64,000 nt of DNA. Source: Bog-473 sp963821755 (GTDB lineage Bacteria > Actinomycetota > Acidimicrobiia > Acidimicrobiales > RAAP-2). Below the pieces are notes generated by a model that was given only the letters and a program-made list of their open reading frames with translations, searched no databases and was not told where the DNA came from. Location: assembly GCA_963821755.1 (NCBI GenBank), contig CAWGEX010000005.1:868001-932000 (forward strand), given 5' to 3'. Position numbers and translations under genes: made by a program. Shown here piece after piece: positions 16,440 through 24,548 of this stretch. Each line of letters begins with the position of its first letter. Position 1 is the stretch's first letter.

Positions 16440-17792
16440 GTGAGCACGCAAGTCACGATCATCGGGGGCGGGAGCTACCAATGGGCCCCCGAGTTGATGG
16501 CCGATCTCTTCGGGACCCCGGCCCTGGCCGGGATGCACCTGGTGCTCGAGGACGTCGACCCCGCCCCCCTGCCCAAAATGGAGGCGCTGGCGCACAAGGT
16601 GAACGAGGCACTGGGCGCCAAGGCGACGATCGCCTCCACCACCGACCAGAAGGCCGCGCTCGAGGGGGCCGACTTCGTCATCGTCTGCATTTCCACCGGT
16701 GGGTTCCGTTCCATGGCCGTCGACCTCGATGTTCCTGCGGCCCACGGCATCACCCAGACCGTCGGCGACAGCGTCGGGCCCGGTGGCATCAACCGGGCGC
16801 TGCGCAACATCCCGGTGCTGGTCGGCATCGCCAAGGACATGGAGGAGATGTGCCCGGATGCCTGGTTGTTCAACATCACCAATCCCATGACCACCCTGAC
16901 CCGCTCGGTCTGCCGGGAGACCGGCATCAAGGCCGTCGGCCTCTGCCACGAGGTGGGCAACTTCACCATGGACCTGGCCATCGCCCTGGGCAAACCGTGG
17001 GATGCGATCACGCCGTCGGTGACGGGGGTGAACCATTTCCCGGTGCTCACCTCGCTCGATGTCGACGGCGACAACGGCTTCGACATCATCCGTGATCTGG
17101 TGGAAGAGGTCGGCGGGCTGGCCTCGCTGGCTCCCTACCCCGGCCGCCCCGAAGCCGAGGCCTTCTCCAAGCTGAACTTCGCGCAGCGCCACGTGCTCAA
17201 GCTGATCATGCTGGATCGCTGGGGCACCTTCCCGGCCGCCGGGGACCGGCACATTGCCGAGTTCGTGTCGTTTGCGCTCACCCCCGAGTCCGAGTGGGGC
17301 GCCGCCTACAACATCGGACTGAGCCCGATCACGGTGCGGGAACGGCACCAGGCCGAATACGTGGCCGACGTCGACGCCTGGCTGGCCGGCACCAAGGACC
17401 TGCAGACGTGGCAGTCGGGTGAACTGCCCTCCCCGATGATCGCGGCCATGTTGACGGGCGAGCCCTTCGAGGCGCCGGTCAACATCCCCAACGCCGGACA
17501 GGCGCCCGGGCTGCCGGCCGACGTGGTGCTGGAGTCGATCTGCGTGATCGACGGGGACGGGATCCGCGGCCGCGACGTCTCGGTCCTCCCCGAACCCTTC
17601 AACGAGATCGTCCGGCGCCACACGGCCACGCAGGAGCTCACGGTGGAGGCGGCCCTCAGGGGCGATCGCGCCCTGGCGGGCGAGGCGTTCGCCCTCGACC
17701 CGTTGGCCGGGCGGGGCGACCTGCGCCAGACCGATGCCATGGTGGAGGAATTGATGGCCGGCACGGCGGAGTGGCTGCCGCAGTTCGCATAG
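16440..17792 (+). CDS. glycoside hydrolase family 4 enzyme
   Basis: GH4 enzymes cleave alpha- or beta-glycosides by an unusual NAD+- and metal-dependent redox/elimination mechanism. The 450-residue protein starts with the NAD-binding loop IIGGGSYQW and carries NITNPMTT (metal/sugar site), the subfamily-diagnostic triplet CHE with Cys169-His170-Glu171, and GVNHF. No phospho-sugar subfamily motif is evident, so a free glycoside or a glycosiduronate is the more likely substrate (inference). The GTG at 16440 follows GGAAGGGG. It is the first gene of the catabolic and transport cluster running to 29040 and has its own palindromic operator. There is no signal peptide, so it acts on imported sugar. 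Confidence 0.92.
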   Translation: MSTQVTIIGGGSYQWAPELMADLFGTPALAGMHLVLEDVDPAPLPKMEALAHKVNEALGAKATIASTTDQKAALEGADFVIVCISTGGFRSMAVDLDVPAAHGITQTVGDSVGPGGINRALRNIPVLVGIAKDMEEMCPDAWLFNITNPMTTLTRSVCRETGIKAVGLCHEVGNFTMDLAIALGKPWDAITPSVTGVNHFPVLTSLDVDGDNGFDIIRDLVEEVGGLASLAPYPGRPEAEAFSKLNFAQRHVLKLIMLDRWGTFPAAGDRHIAEFVSFALTPESEWGAAYNIGLSPITVRERHQAEYVADVDAWLAGTKDLQTWQSGELPSPMIAAMLTGEPFEAPVNIPNAGQAPGLPADVVLESICVIDGDGIRGRDVSVLPEPFNEIVRRHTATQELTVEAALRGDRALAGEAFALDPLAGRGDLRQTDAMVEELMAGTAEWLPQFA

Positions 17793-17870
17793 CGTCGCAG
17801 CACGCGCGATCGGCCGGCTCAGCTCCGGACCGGGGCGCGTGTGGGCCAACACCAGCGGGAAGGACACACC

Positions 17871-18758
17871 ATGCGTATCGGATTCGTCGGCCTGGGGGCC
17901 ATGGGCTTGCCGATGACGGGCCACCTCATCGAGGCGGGTCATGACGTCACCGTCGCCTCGCGGAGCCGCGGACCGATCGATGCCGCGCTGGCCCGCGGGG
18001 CCAAGGACGGTGGCTCGCCCAGCGGTGTCGCCGAGGCGTCCGACGTCGTCATCGTGTGCGTGCCCAACTCACCCGAGGTCGTCGAGGTGGTCGATGACAT
18101 GTTGCCGGTGCTGGCGGAGGGGATGACCATCGTCGACTGCTCGACCATCGACCCCGAGGTGGAGAGGGCCCAACACGTTCGCGTGTCCGACACCGGCGCC
18201 CGGTACCTCGACGCACCCCTGTCCGGCGGGACGGCGGGCGCCCAGAAGGGGGTGCTCACCCTCATGGTCGGCGGTGACGCGGCGACGCTGGCCGAGGCCG
18301 AACCGGCCCTGGCCCCCTTTTCCGGCCTCATCGTGCACGTCGGGGGTCCGGGCATGGGCCAGGTGGTGAAACTGTGCAACAACCTGATCTACGCCGCGCA
18401 GATGACGGCCACGGCCGAAGCCACGGCGATGGCGGTGAAGTCGGGCGTCGACATGCACAAGTTGTTCGAAGTGCTGACCCATGCCACCGGCGACTGCGTG
18501 GCCGTGCGCACGCGTCTCCCGGTCCCCGGGGTGGTGCCCGAGAGCCCGGCCTCGAACGACTGGCAGCCCGGCTTCATGACCGACCTCATGGCCAAGGACC
18601 TCGACCTGGCTCTGGCCTACGCGGCGAAGACCGGCGTCCCCGCCGCCACCACCGCCACGGCGCGCCAGATGCTCGGGGCGGCGCAGCGGGCCGGTTACGG
18701 GCGGGAGGACTTCTCGGCCGTGGCCAAGGTCGTCATGGCTTCGGCCGGGACGGCATGA
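17871..18758 (+). CDS. 3-hydroxyisobutyrate dehydrogenase-family oxidoreductase
   Basis: This 295-residue beta-hydroxyacid dehydrogenase has the N-terminal GFVGLGAMGLPM Rossmann motif (residues 4-15), the substrate-binding DAPLSGGTAGAQKG signature near 115-128 and the catalytic lysine K167 in GQVVKLCNN. Members oxidise 3-hydroxyisobutyrate, tartronate semialdehyde, or related sugar-acid intermediates. Between a glycosidase, an aldolase and a sugar kinase, a role as tartronate-semialdehyde or sugar-acid reductase is plausible (inference from context). GGAAGGAC lies before the ATG at 17871, and the stop overlaps the aldolase start as ATGA. Confidence 0.92.
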   Translation: MRIGFVGLGAMGLPMTGHLIEAGHDVTVASRSRGPIDAALARGAKDGGSPSGVAEASDVVIVCVPNSPEVVEVVDDMLPVLAEGMTIVDCSTIDPEVERAQHVRVSDTGARYLDAPLSGGTAGAQKGVLTLMVGGDAATLAEAEPALAPFSGLIVHVGGPGMGQVVKLCNNLIYAAQMTATAEATAMAVKSGVDMHKLFEVLTHATGDCVAVRTRLPVPGVVPESPASNDWQPGFMTDLMAKDLDLALAYAAKTGVPAATTATARQMLGAAQRAGYGREDFSAVAKVVMASAGTA

Positions 18759-19519
18759 CCCGTCCCCATCGCCTGCGCACCCCCGCCCTCGTGCTGGCGG
18801 CCGATCATCGCGCCCGCGGCGTGGTGACCGTGGAACGCTACGGGGACTATGTCAACGCGCTGGCCCAAGCCCTGCCCGCCTGCGACGGCATCTTGGCGAC
18901 GGCGCAGCCGCTGGCCGATCTGGCCGCGGCCGGTCATCTCACCGCGGCGCACCGCACCTACCTCTCCATCAACCGCACCGGCCTGGCCACCTCCGCCTTC
19001 GAGCTCGATGACCGGCCGGTGGCTTCGGTGTCCCGGGCCGCGGCTGACGGGTGGACCGGGGTCAAGCACATGACCAGGATCGATATGGCCGACCCGCTCA
19101 CCCCGGCGGCCCTCGAGCTCCTGGGGCAGGTGCTCGAGCAGTCCCAGTCGGCCGAACTCGAGGCGCTGATCGAGCCGCTGGTCTGGCGGGCCGGGGGCGT
19201 GGCGCGCGACACCGACGCCATCGTCTTCGCCGCCGTGATCGCCCACGACATGGGAGCACCCCTCCTCAAGGTCCCGGTACCTCTGGCCGAACCGGGAGCG
19301 GAACGACAGCGCGCCGTGGCCCGGGTGGTGGCCAGCGTCGGCGTGCCCGTCCTCTTCCTGGGGGGACCGATCGGGACGGAGGGGCGGGCCTCGGTGCTCG
19401 ACGAGGTGCGCGACGTGATGGAAGGAGGCGGTGCTGGCATGGCCATGGGTCGCACGGTGTACCAGGACCATGAACCGGCCGAGATGGCGGGCCTGATCGC
19501 CGCGCTGATCCACCCGTGA
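18755..19519 (+). CDS. class I (DhnA/LsrF-type) aldolase-like protein
   Basis: This 254-residue TIM-barrel protein belongs to the DeoC/FbaB/LacD aldolase superfamily. It begins LVLAADHRARG, matching the first beta strand of DhnA-type aldolases, and carries a candidate Schiff-base lysine K172 in APLLKVPVP, then the phosphate-binding FLGGPIGTEG and GAGMAMGRTVYQ segments. Such enzymes cleave keto-sugar phosphates. The gene is translationally coupled to the dehydrogenase upstream (ATGA) and the kinase downstream (TGATG), so an aldol cleavage of a kinase product is the simplest reading. The exact substrate is unknown. Confidence 0.82.
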   Translation: MTRPHRLRTPALVLAADHRARGVVTVERYGDYVNALAQALPACDGILATAQPLADLAAAGHLTAAHRTYLSINRTGLATSAFELDDRPVASVSRAAADGWTGVKHMTRIDMADPLTPAALELLGQVLEQSQSAELEALIEPLVWRAGGVARDTDAIVFAAVIAHDMGAPLLKVPVPLAEPGAERQRAVARVVASVGVPVLFLGGPIGTEGRASVLDEVRDVMEGGGAGMAMGRTVYQDHEPAEMAGLIAALIHP

Positions 19520-21006
19520 TGATCCTCACCGTTGACTTCGGCACCACGGTGACCAAGGTCGGCCTCTGGCATGAGGAAGGCCTGGTGGCGCTGACCCGAT
19601 CCGAACTGACCACCACCCATCCGCAGGTGGGGTGGGCCGAGCAGGAGCCGCTGCGCTGGTGGACGTCGGTCGTGATCGCCTGTGCCGAAGCGAGAGCGCA
19701 GGCTCCGTTGGCCTTCAGCCAGGTTGACGTGGTGGCGTGTTCGGGGGCCCGCCAGACCTTCGTGCCGGTGACCCGCGCCGGTGATCCCATCGGGAAGGGC
19801 ATCTTGTGGTCCGATCGCCGCGGCGCGCCGGAGGCGGCCACTCTCACGAAGGACATGGGGGGCGAGGACATCAACCGGGCCCGTACGGGGATCCCGCTCG
19901 ACGCCGGCGCGGTGGCGGCCAAGTTGGCCTGGATCGACGCTCATGAGCCGGAACGGCTGGCCGCCAGCGACGCCATCTTGTCGCCCCGGGACCTCGTGCT
20001 CTTGCGGATGACGAACGAGTTGGTGACCGACACCACCTTCGCCTCGCGCAGCGGCCTCTATGACTTCGACGGCAACGCCGTGCGCGAGCTGGCGGGACCG
20101 GCCCTGGGCAAGCTCCCGAGCGTGGTGCCCTCCGACACCGTGATCGGCGCCCTCAAGTCGGTGCCGGGAGCAGAGCTCGGACTGCGCCCGGGCATCCCGG
20201 TCGTCATCGGGGCGGGTGACCGCCAATGCGAGGTCCTGGGGTCCGGCGCGTCAGAGGAGTGTCCCATGGTCAGTTGGGGCACCACGGCCAACGTGTCGGT
20301 CCCGGTGCACGAGCGACCGGTGCCCTCGCCGGCCGGAGCCGTGGTGACCCGGGGCGCCACCAGCGGGTGGTTGCTCGAAGGCGGCCTTTCCGCCGCCGGG
20401 TCGTTCCTGGCCTGGCTGGGACGTCTGCTGGGCCGACCGGTCGACGAGCTGGCGGCCAAGGCGGCGGCGAGCCCGTTGGGCGCCCGCGGTGTCATCGCCG
20501 TGCCGTGGCTCGACGGTGCCCGGGCGCCGTGGTGGCGGGACGACGCGCGCGCCGGCTTCGTCGGTTTGGGAGCGGCCCACGATGCCGGGGACCTGTCCCG
20601 CGCCGCGATCGAGTCGGTGGCGTGGGACGTGCTGCGCTGCATGGAGGTGGTGACCGCGGGCCGGTTGGGCGGGAGCACGGCCCAGGGCGTCACCCTCGGT
20701 GGGGCCGGGACGGGACTGCCCCTCTGGGTCGAGGTGCTGACCTCCATCCTGGGGGTGCCGGCCACCCGCCACCGATCGGGCGAGGCGGCCTCGGCCGGGG
20801 CGGCCCTGCTGGCCGGACGCGCCCTCGGGATGGAGCTCGCCCTGGCCCAGCTCGACCCGGTGGCCGCGGTGATCACCCCCGATCCGGCGGCGGTGCACCT
20901 GTACCGCCGGCTCCGTCCCCAGGTCGAACACGTCGCCACCGCGGTCCTCGCCGCCACCGAGTCCCTCCCGGCGGCCGGCGGCGGCGCTGAGCAGCCGGGC
21001 CGCTAG
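19516..21006 (+). CDS. FGGY-family carbohydrate kinase
   Basis: This 496-residue sugar kinase starts with the FGGY phosphate-1 motif LTVDFGTTVTKVGLW and contains the adenosine and hinge motifs (GAGDRQCEVLGSG with the probable catalytic Asp, then GARGVIAVPWLDGARAPWW and LGGAGTGLPLW). It resembles xylulokinase-like members, but specificity in FGGY kinases cannot be read from sequence alone. Translation can start at GTG 19516 or ATG 19519; both overlap the aldolase stop. With the upstream aldolase it would give a phosphorylation-then-cleavage route, which makes a ketose or sugar acid the likely substrate. Confidence 0.92.
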   Translation: MMILTVDFGTTVTKVGLWHEEGLVALTRSELTTTHPQVGWAEQEPLRWWTSVVIACAEARAQAPLAFSQVDVVACSGARQTFVPVTRAGDPIGKGILWSDRRGAPEAATLTKDMGGEDINRARTGIPLDAGAVAAKLAWIDAHEPERLAASDAILSPRDLVLLRMTNELVTDTTFASRSGLYDFDGNAVRELAGPALGKLPSVVPSDTVIGALKSVPGAELGLRPGIPVVIGAGDRQCEVLGSGASEECPMVSWGTTANVSVPVHERPVPSPAGAVVTRGATSGWLLEGGLSAAGSFLAWLGRLLGRPVDELAAKAAASPLGARGVIAVPWLDGARAPWWRDDARAGFVGLGAAHDAGDLSRAAIESVAWDVLRCMEVVTAGRLGGSTAQGVTLGGAGTGLPLWVEVLTSILGVPATRHRSGEAASAGAALLAGRALGMELALAQLDPVAAVITPDPAAVHLYRRLRPQVEHVATAVLAATESLPAAGGGAEQPGR

Positions 21007-21013
21007 ACGGCTC

Positions 21014-22277
21014 GTGCTGGTCTCGCTGGCCTACGGGCGCACCGGCCTCGCGGTCGAAGTCCCCGATGACGCGGCGGTCATCCTGCCGACCGAGCTCCCC
21101 GGACTGCCCGACGAATCCGGAGCCGTGAGCCAAGCCCTGGACGAGCCCCTGGCCGGTCCGTCGCTGGCCCGGTTGGCGGGCGGCGCGGCGCGGGTCGTCG
21201 TGGTCTTTCCCGACCTGACCCGGCCCATGCCCAACCGGACGGTGCTGCCGCCTCTGCTGCGCCACCTGGAGCGGTGCGGGATTCCCGATGCGGCCATCAC
21301 CCTGCTGTGCGCCACCGGGAGCCACCGCCAGGCCACCGCCGCGGAGCTCGAAGAACTGGTGGGACCCGACATCGTGGCCCGCTACGCCATCGTCGACCAC
21401 GATTCGGACAGCCCCGATCACGTGTCGGTCGGTGAGGTCGACGGCGTGCCGATCCAACTGTTGCGCCACTACGTCGAGGCGGACGTCCGCATCATCACCG
21501 GCTTCGTCGAGCCGCACTTCTTCGCCGGCTTCAGCGGAGGGCCCAAGGCGGTGTGTCCCGGACTGGCCGCCACCGCGACGATCCTCGAAGCGCACCACCC
21601 GCGCCGTATCGCCGACCCCCGGGCCACCTTCATCACCCGGGAGGGGAATCCGGTCCACGACTTCGTCCGGGCGGCGGTGCGGCTCGCCCCACCGCACTTC
21701 TCGGTCGACGTGACCATCAACCGGGCCCGCCAGGTCACGGCCGTCTTCGCCGGACCGCTCGAGGTGGCCCACGATGCCGCCTGCGCCTGGGCCCGCGCCT
21801 CGGCCACCCAACACGTGGATGCCGCCTTCGACGTCGTGGTCTCGACCAATGGCGGCTACCCGCTGGACCGCAATCTGTACCAGGCGGTCAAGGGCATGGC
21901 CGCGGCCGAGCGCATCGTGCGCGACGGCGGGACCATCGTGATGGCGGCCGAGTGCGTCGACGGCATCCCGGGCAACGGCGCCTTCGCCGAGGTCCTGGCG
22001 GGAGCCCGGAGTGCCGACGACCTGATCAACGCCCGGCACGGCGCGGAGCTCGACCGGTGGCAGGCCCAGGTGATGGGTCGCGTCCTGCGGCGGGCCCAGG
22101 TGTGGCTCCGCAGCGAGGGATTGACCGACGAGATGGCGCGCGGGCGCGCTCCTGCACCCTGTCGCCGACCTGACCACGGCGGTGGCGGCGGCGGTGGGCC
22201 AGCGGGGCGCCGGGGCGCGGGTCGCGGTCCTGCCCGAAGGCCCGTTGACGGTGGCCACGGTGACCCCGCCTCCCTGA
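21014..22277 (+). CDS. LarA-family nickel-pincer-dependent racemase/epimerase, with one frame break near the C-terminus
   Basis: The protein shows the LarA features: VVVVFPDLTRPMPNR, the ATGSHRQ motif near residue 97, and HFFAGFSGGPKAVCPG, which carries ligands and contacts for the nickel-pincer nucleotide. Characterised homologues racemise lactate, malate and other 2-hydroxy acids or epimerise D-gluconate at C2. GTG 21014 begins MLVSLAYGRTGLAVEVPDD, the normal LarA N-terminus, eight bases after the kinase. Near 22140 (DEMARG) the homologous tail ALLHPVADLTTAVAAAVGQ continues in the next frame to the TGA at 22277, so one base is extra or missing in the GCGCGCGGGCGCG stretch. Biosynthesis of the cofactor (larB, larC, larE) is not in the window. 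Confidence 0.85.
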
Positions 22278-22303
22278 CCGTCGACGACCCGTCGAGTCCG
22301 AAC

Positions 22304-22319
22304 CTGACGTTCGTGTCAG
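22304..22319 (+). promoter_or_regulatory. second copy of the CTGAC-N6-GTCAG operator, before the MFS-LivF fusion gene
   Basis: CTGACGTTCGTGTCAG has the same arms and spacing as the element at 16405. It lies just upstream of TAGAGT (22323-22328), a fitting -10, and the GTG start at 22338 is only nine bases further on, implying a near-leaderless transcript. The transport half of the cluster therefore probably has its own repressed promoter, controlled together with the catabolic half. Confidence 0.6.
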
Positions 22320-22337
22320 GGATAGAGTGCTGCGATC

Positions 22338-24542
22338 GTGACCGACGCGCCGCTGTTCGACTTTGCCGTGCCCGACGATCTCCTGCGCGATGCGGTCTCG
22401 CACGCCAAGGATCCCGAGGTCATCGCCAGCATCGAGATGATGCCCGGAACCGGCGAGGGGAAACCGCCGCCGCTGACCGCCATCTTGAAGTCGTCGGGCT
22501 ATGCCCCGCTGGTCCTGTTGACCGGTGCCGCCCTGATCCCCGGCACGTTCACCAACGGCATCTCGCTCATCGGCCACAACCTGCAGGTCTCGTTCCACAT
22601 GTCCAATGCGTCGCTCGGGGCGGTGGCCTTCGTGGCCCAGGTGTCCCAGTTGATGTGGGCTGTGCCGCTGGCCCTGTGGGCCGACCGGGGCAGCCGCAAG
22701 ACGGTGGCGGCCGTCTCCCTCCTCATCTTCGCGGTGTTCGGCTCATTGATGTCGATCTCCCCCAACGTGTGGGCCTTCGCCTTCCTCTACATCGCCGCCT
22801 CGATCGGTTCGGGTGTCAACAACACCGTGCACAACTCGTATCTCTCCGACGCCTATCCCACCGAGGCCAGAGGTCGGGTCTTCAGTTGGCACAACCTGTC
22901 GGATCCGCTGTCGCAGACCATCGGCATCCTGATCTTCGGCTACGTGGTCACCGTGGCGCACAGTTGGCGCTACGGCCTCCTGGTGGCGCTGGTTGGAATT
23001 CCCATGGGCTTCGCGCTCTTCACGCTGCGCGAACCGGAGAAGGGGGCCAACGAGAGCAGCCACATCCTGAAGGCCTCGGGCATGGACCTGCACTCCCAGC
23101 AGGAGAAGGCGCCCCGGGTGTTGCTGGGATCGGCCATGACGCGGCTGCTGCGCATCCGGTCGCTGTATTACGAGTTGGTCGCCGTGGCCATTCTCGGCTT
23201 CGTCGGCACCGGTTCGGCCCTGTTCGGCAACCTGTTCTTTTTCGACAAGTTCCATCTGGACACCGCCGGCCGCAGCGAGATCTACGCCATCATCGGCCTG
23301 GCGGCCTTCCTGGGTCTCCCTCTGGCCTACATCATCGGCGATCGTTACTTTCGCCGCGCCCCGCAGCGCCCGCTGATCATCGCCGGCTTCTGCATCTCGG
23401 CCTACGGGATCCTCTACGTCTCCTCGCTCTACGTGCCCAAGTTGTGGATGGCGGTGACCCTGCAGACGCTGGCCAATGCCGCCGTCTCCCCGCTGGCCAT
23501 CTGTATCTTCATGACGCTGGCCGCCACCGCACCACCGGAGATGCGGACCATCTGCTTCGCCATGTTCGGCGTCTACTCGCTCGTGTTCGGTGGGTTCGCC
23601 GGCTCGGTCATCGTCGGCGCCATCTCCGATGCCATCGGTGGCCTGCACGGGATCGTCGTGTCGCTCACGATCATCGCCCCCGTCTGCCTCGTCGGCGGAT
23701 TTCTGCTGATCCTCGGCTCGCGCAGTGTCAAGCGAGATATCACCCTGGTCATCGAGGATGTGATCGAGCGCTACACGGAGGGCAAGCGACGCCAGGAGGG
23801 CGGGGAGATCCCGGCCCTCCAGGTGCACAACCTGGACTTCTACTACGGCACCAATCAGGTCCTCTTCGACGTCAACCTCGAGGTGGAACAAGGGGAGATG
23901 GTCGCCCTGCTCGGGACCAACGGCGCCGGGAAGTCCACCCTCCTGCGCGCCGTGTCGGGGCTGTCGCATCCCCACCGCGGCGTGGTCCGGATCTTCGGGA
24001 TGAACTGCACCTACCTCGAGCCCGAGCAGATCATCGACCAGGGCGTGGCTCTCCTGGTGGGCGGCAAGATGACCTTCCCCGGCCTGTCGGTCCGGGACAA
24101 CCTTCGCATCGGTGGGCACACCATGCGACGCGACCGGGCCAAGTCGGCCGCCGCCCTGAGGGAGGCGCTGGGAGTCTTCCCCGAGCTGGCGGACCGGATC
24201 GAGCAGCCGGCCGGGACGCTGTCCGGGGGAGAACAGCAGATGTTGGCCCTGGCCCGGGTGATGATGACGCGGCCGCGTCTGCTCCTGATCGACGAGCTGG
24301 CCCTCGGCCTGGCCCCCATGACGGTGGACCGGTTGATGGGCATGGTGCGGCGGATCAACGAGGAGGGAGCCACGGTGATCCTGGTTGAGCAGAGCGTGAA
24401 CCGCGCCATGAGCCTGGCCCAGCGTTGCTTCTTCATGGAGCGCGGGGAGATCCGCTTCGACGGTCCGACGGCGGAGCTGATGCAGCGCGATGACCTGCTG
24501 CGGCCGGTCTTCCTCGGCACCGCCTCTACGGGTCTGAGCTAG
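22338..24542 (+). CDS. MFS transporter fused to a LivF-type ABC ATPase
   Basis: This 734-residue fusion has two complete modules. Residues ~50-470 form a 12-helix major facilitator: LVLLTGAALIPGTF starts the first helix, motif A reads WADRGSRKTVA, and a central cytoplasmic loop (LHSQQEKAPRV) splits the two halves. Residues ~490-734 form an ABC ATPase of the LivF group: Walker A GTNGAGKST near 526, signature LSGGEQQM near 628, Walker B LLIDELALGLAP near 650 (canonical LivF has DEPSLGLAP, so Pro is replaced by Leu) and an H-loop substitute VEQSVNRAMSLAQR. The gene sits directly before the LivHM fusion, LivG and LivK genes, and no separate livF exists. The ATPase half thus probably pairs with LivG, bringing an MFS protein into the complex. 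Confidence 0.93.
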   Translation: MTDAPLFDFAVPDDLLRDAVSHAKDPEVIASIEMMPGTGEGKPPPLTAILKSSGYAPLVLLTGAALIPGTFTNGISLIGHNLQVSFHMSNASLGAVAFVAQVSQLMWAVPLALWADRGSRKTVAAVSLLIFAVFGSLMSISPNVWAFAFLYIAASIGSGVNNTVHNSYLSDAYPTEARGRVFSWHNLSDPLSQTIGILIFGYVVTVAHSWRYGLLVALVGIPMGFALFTLREPEKGANESSHILKASGMDLHSQQEKAPRVLLGSAMTRLLRIRSLYYELVAVAILGFVGTGSALFGNLFFFDKFHLDTAGRSEIYAIIGLAAFLGLPLAYIIGDRYFRRAPQRPLIIAGFCISAYGILYVSSLYVPKLWMAVTLQTLANAAVSPLAICIFMTLAATAPPEMRTICFAMFGVYSLVFGGFAGSVIVGAISDAIGGLHGIVVSLTIIAPVCLVGGFLLILGSRSVKRDITLVIEDVIERYTEGKRRQEGGEIPALQVHNLDFYYGTNQVLFDVNLEVEQGEMVALLGTNGAGKSTLLRAVSGLSHPHRGVVRIFGMNCTYLEPEQIIDQGVALLVGGKMTFPGLSVRDNLRIGGHTMRRDRAKSAAALREALGVFPELADRIEQPAGTLSGGEQQMLALARVMMTRPRLLLIDELALGLAPMTVDRLMGMVRRINEEGATVILVEQSVNRAMSLAQRCFFMERGEIRFDGPTAELMQRDDLLRPVFLGTASTGLS

Positions 24543-24548
24543 CCGCCC

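Noticed and set aside
15027..17942. A 971-codon open frame on the minus strand opposite bioB and the GH4 gene
   Set aside because: It is rich in His, Gly, Arg and Gln with no recognisable domain and lies antisense to two clear genes; long antisense frames are expected at this GC content.
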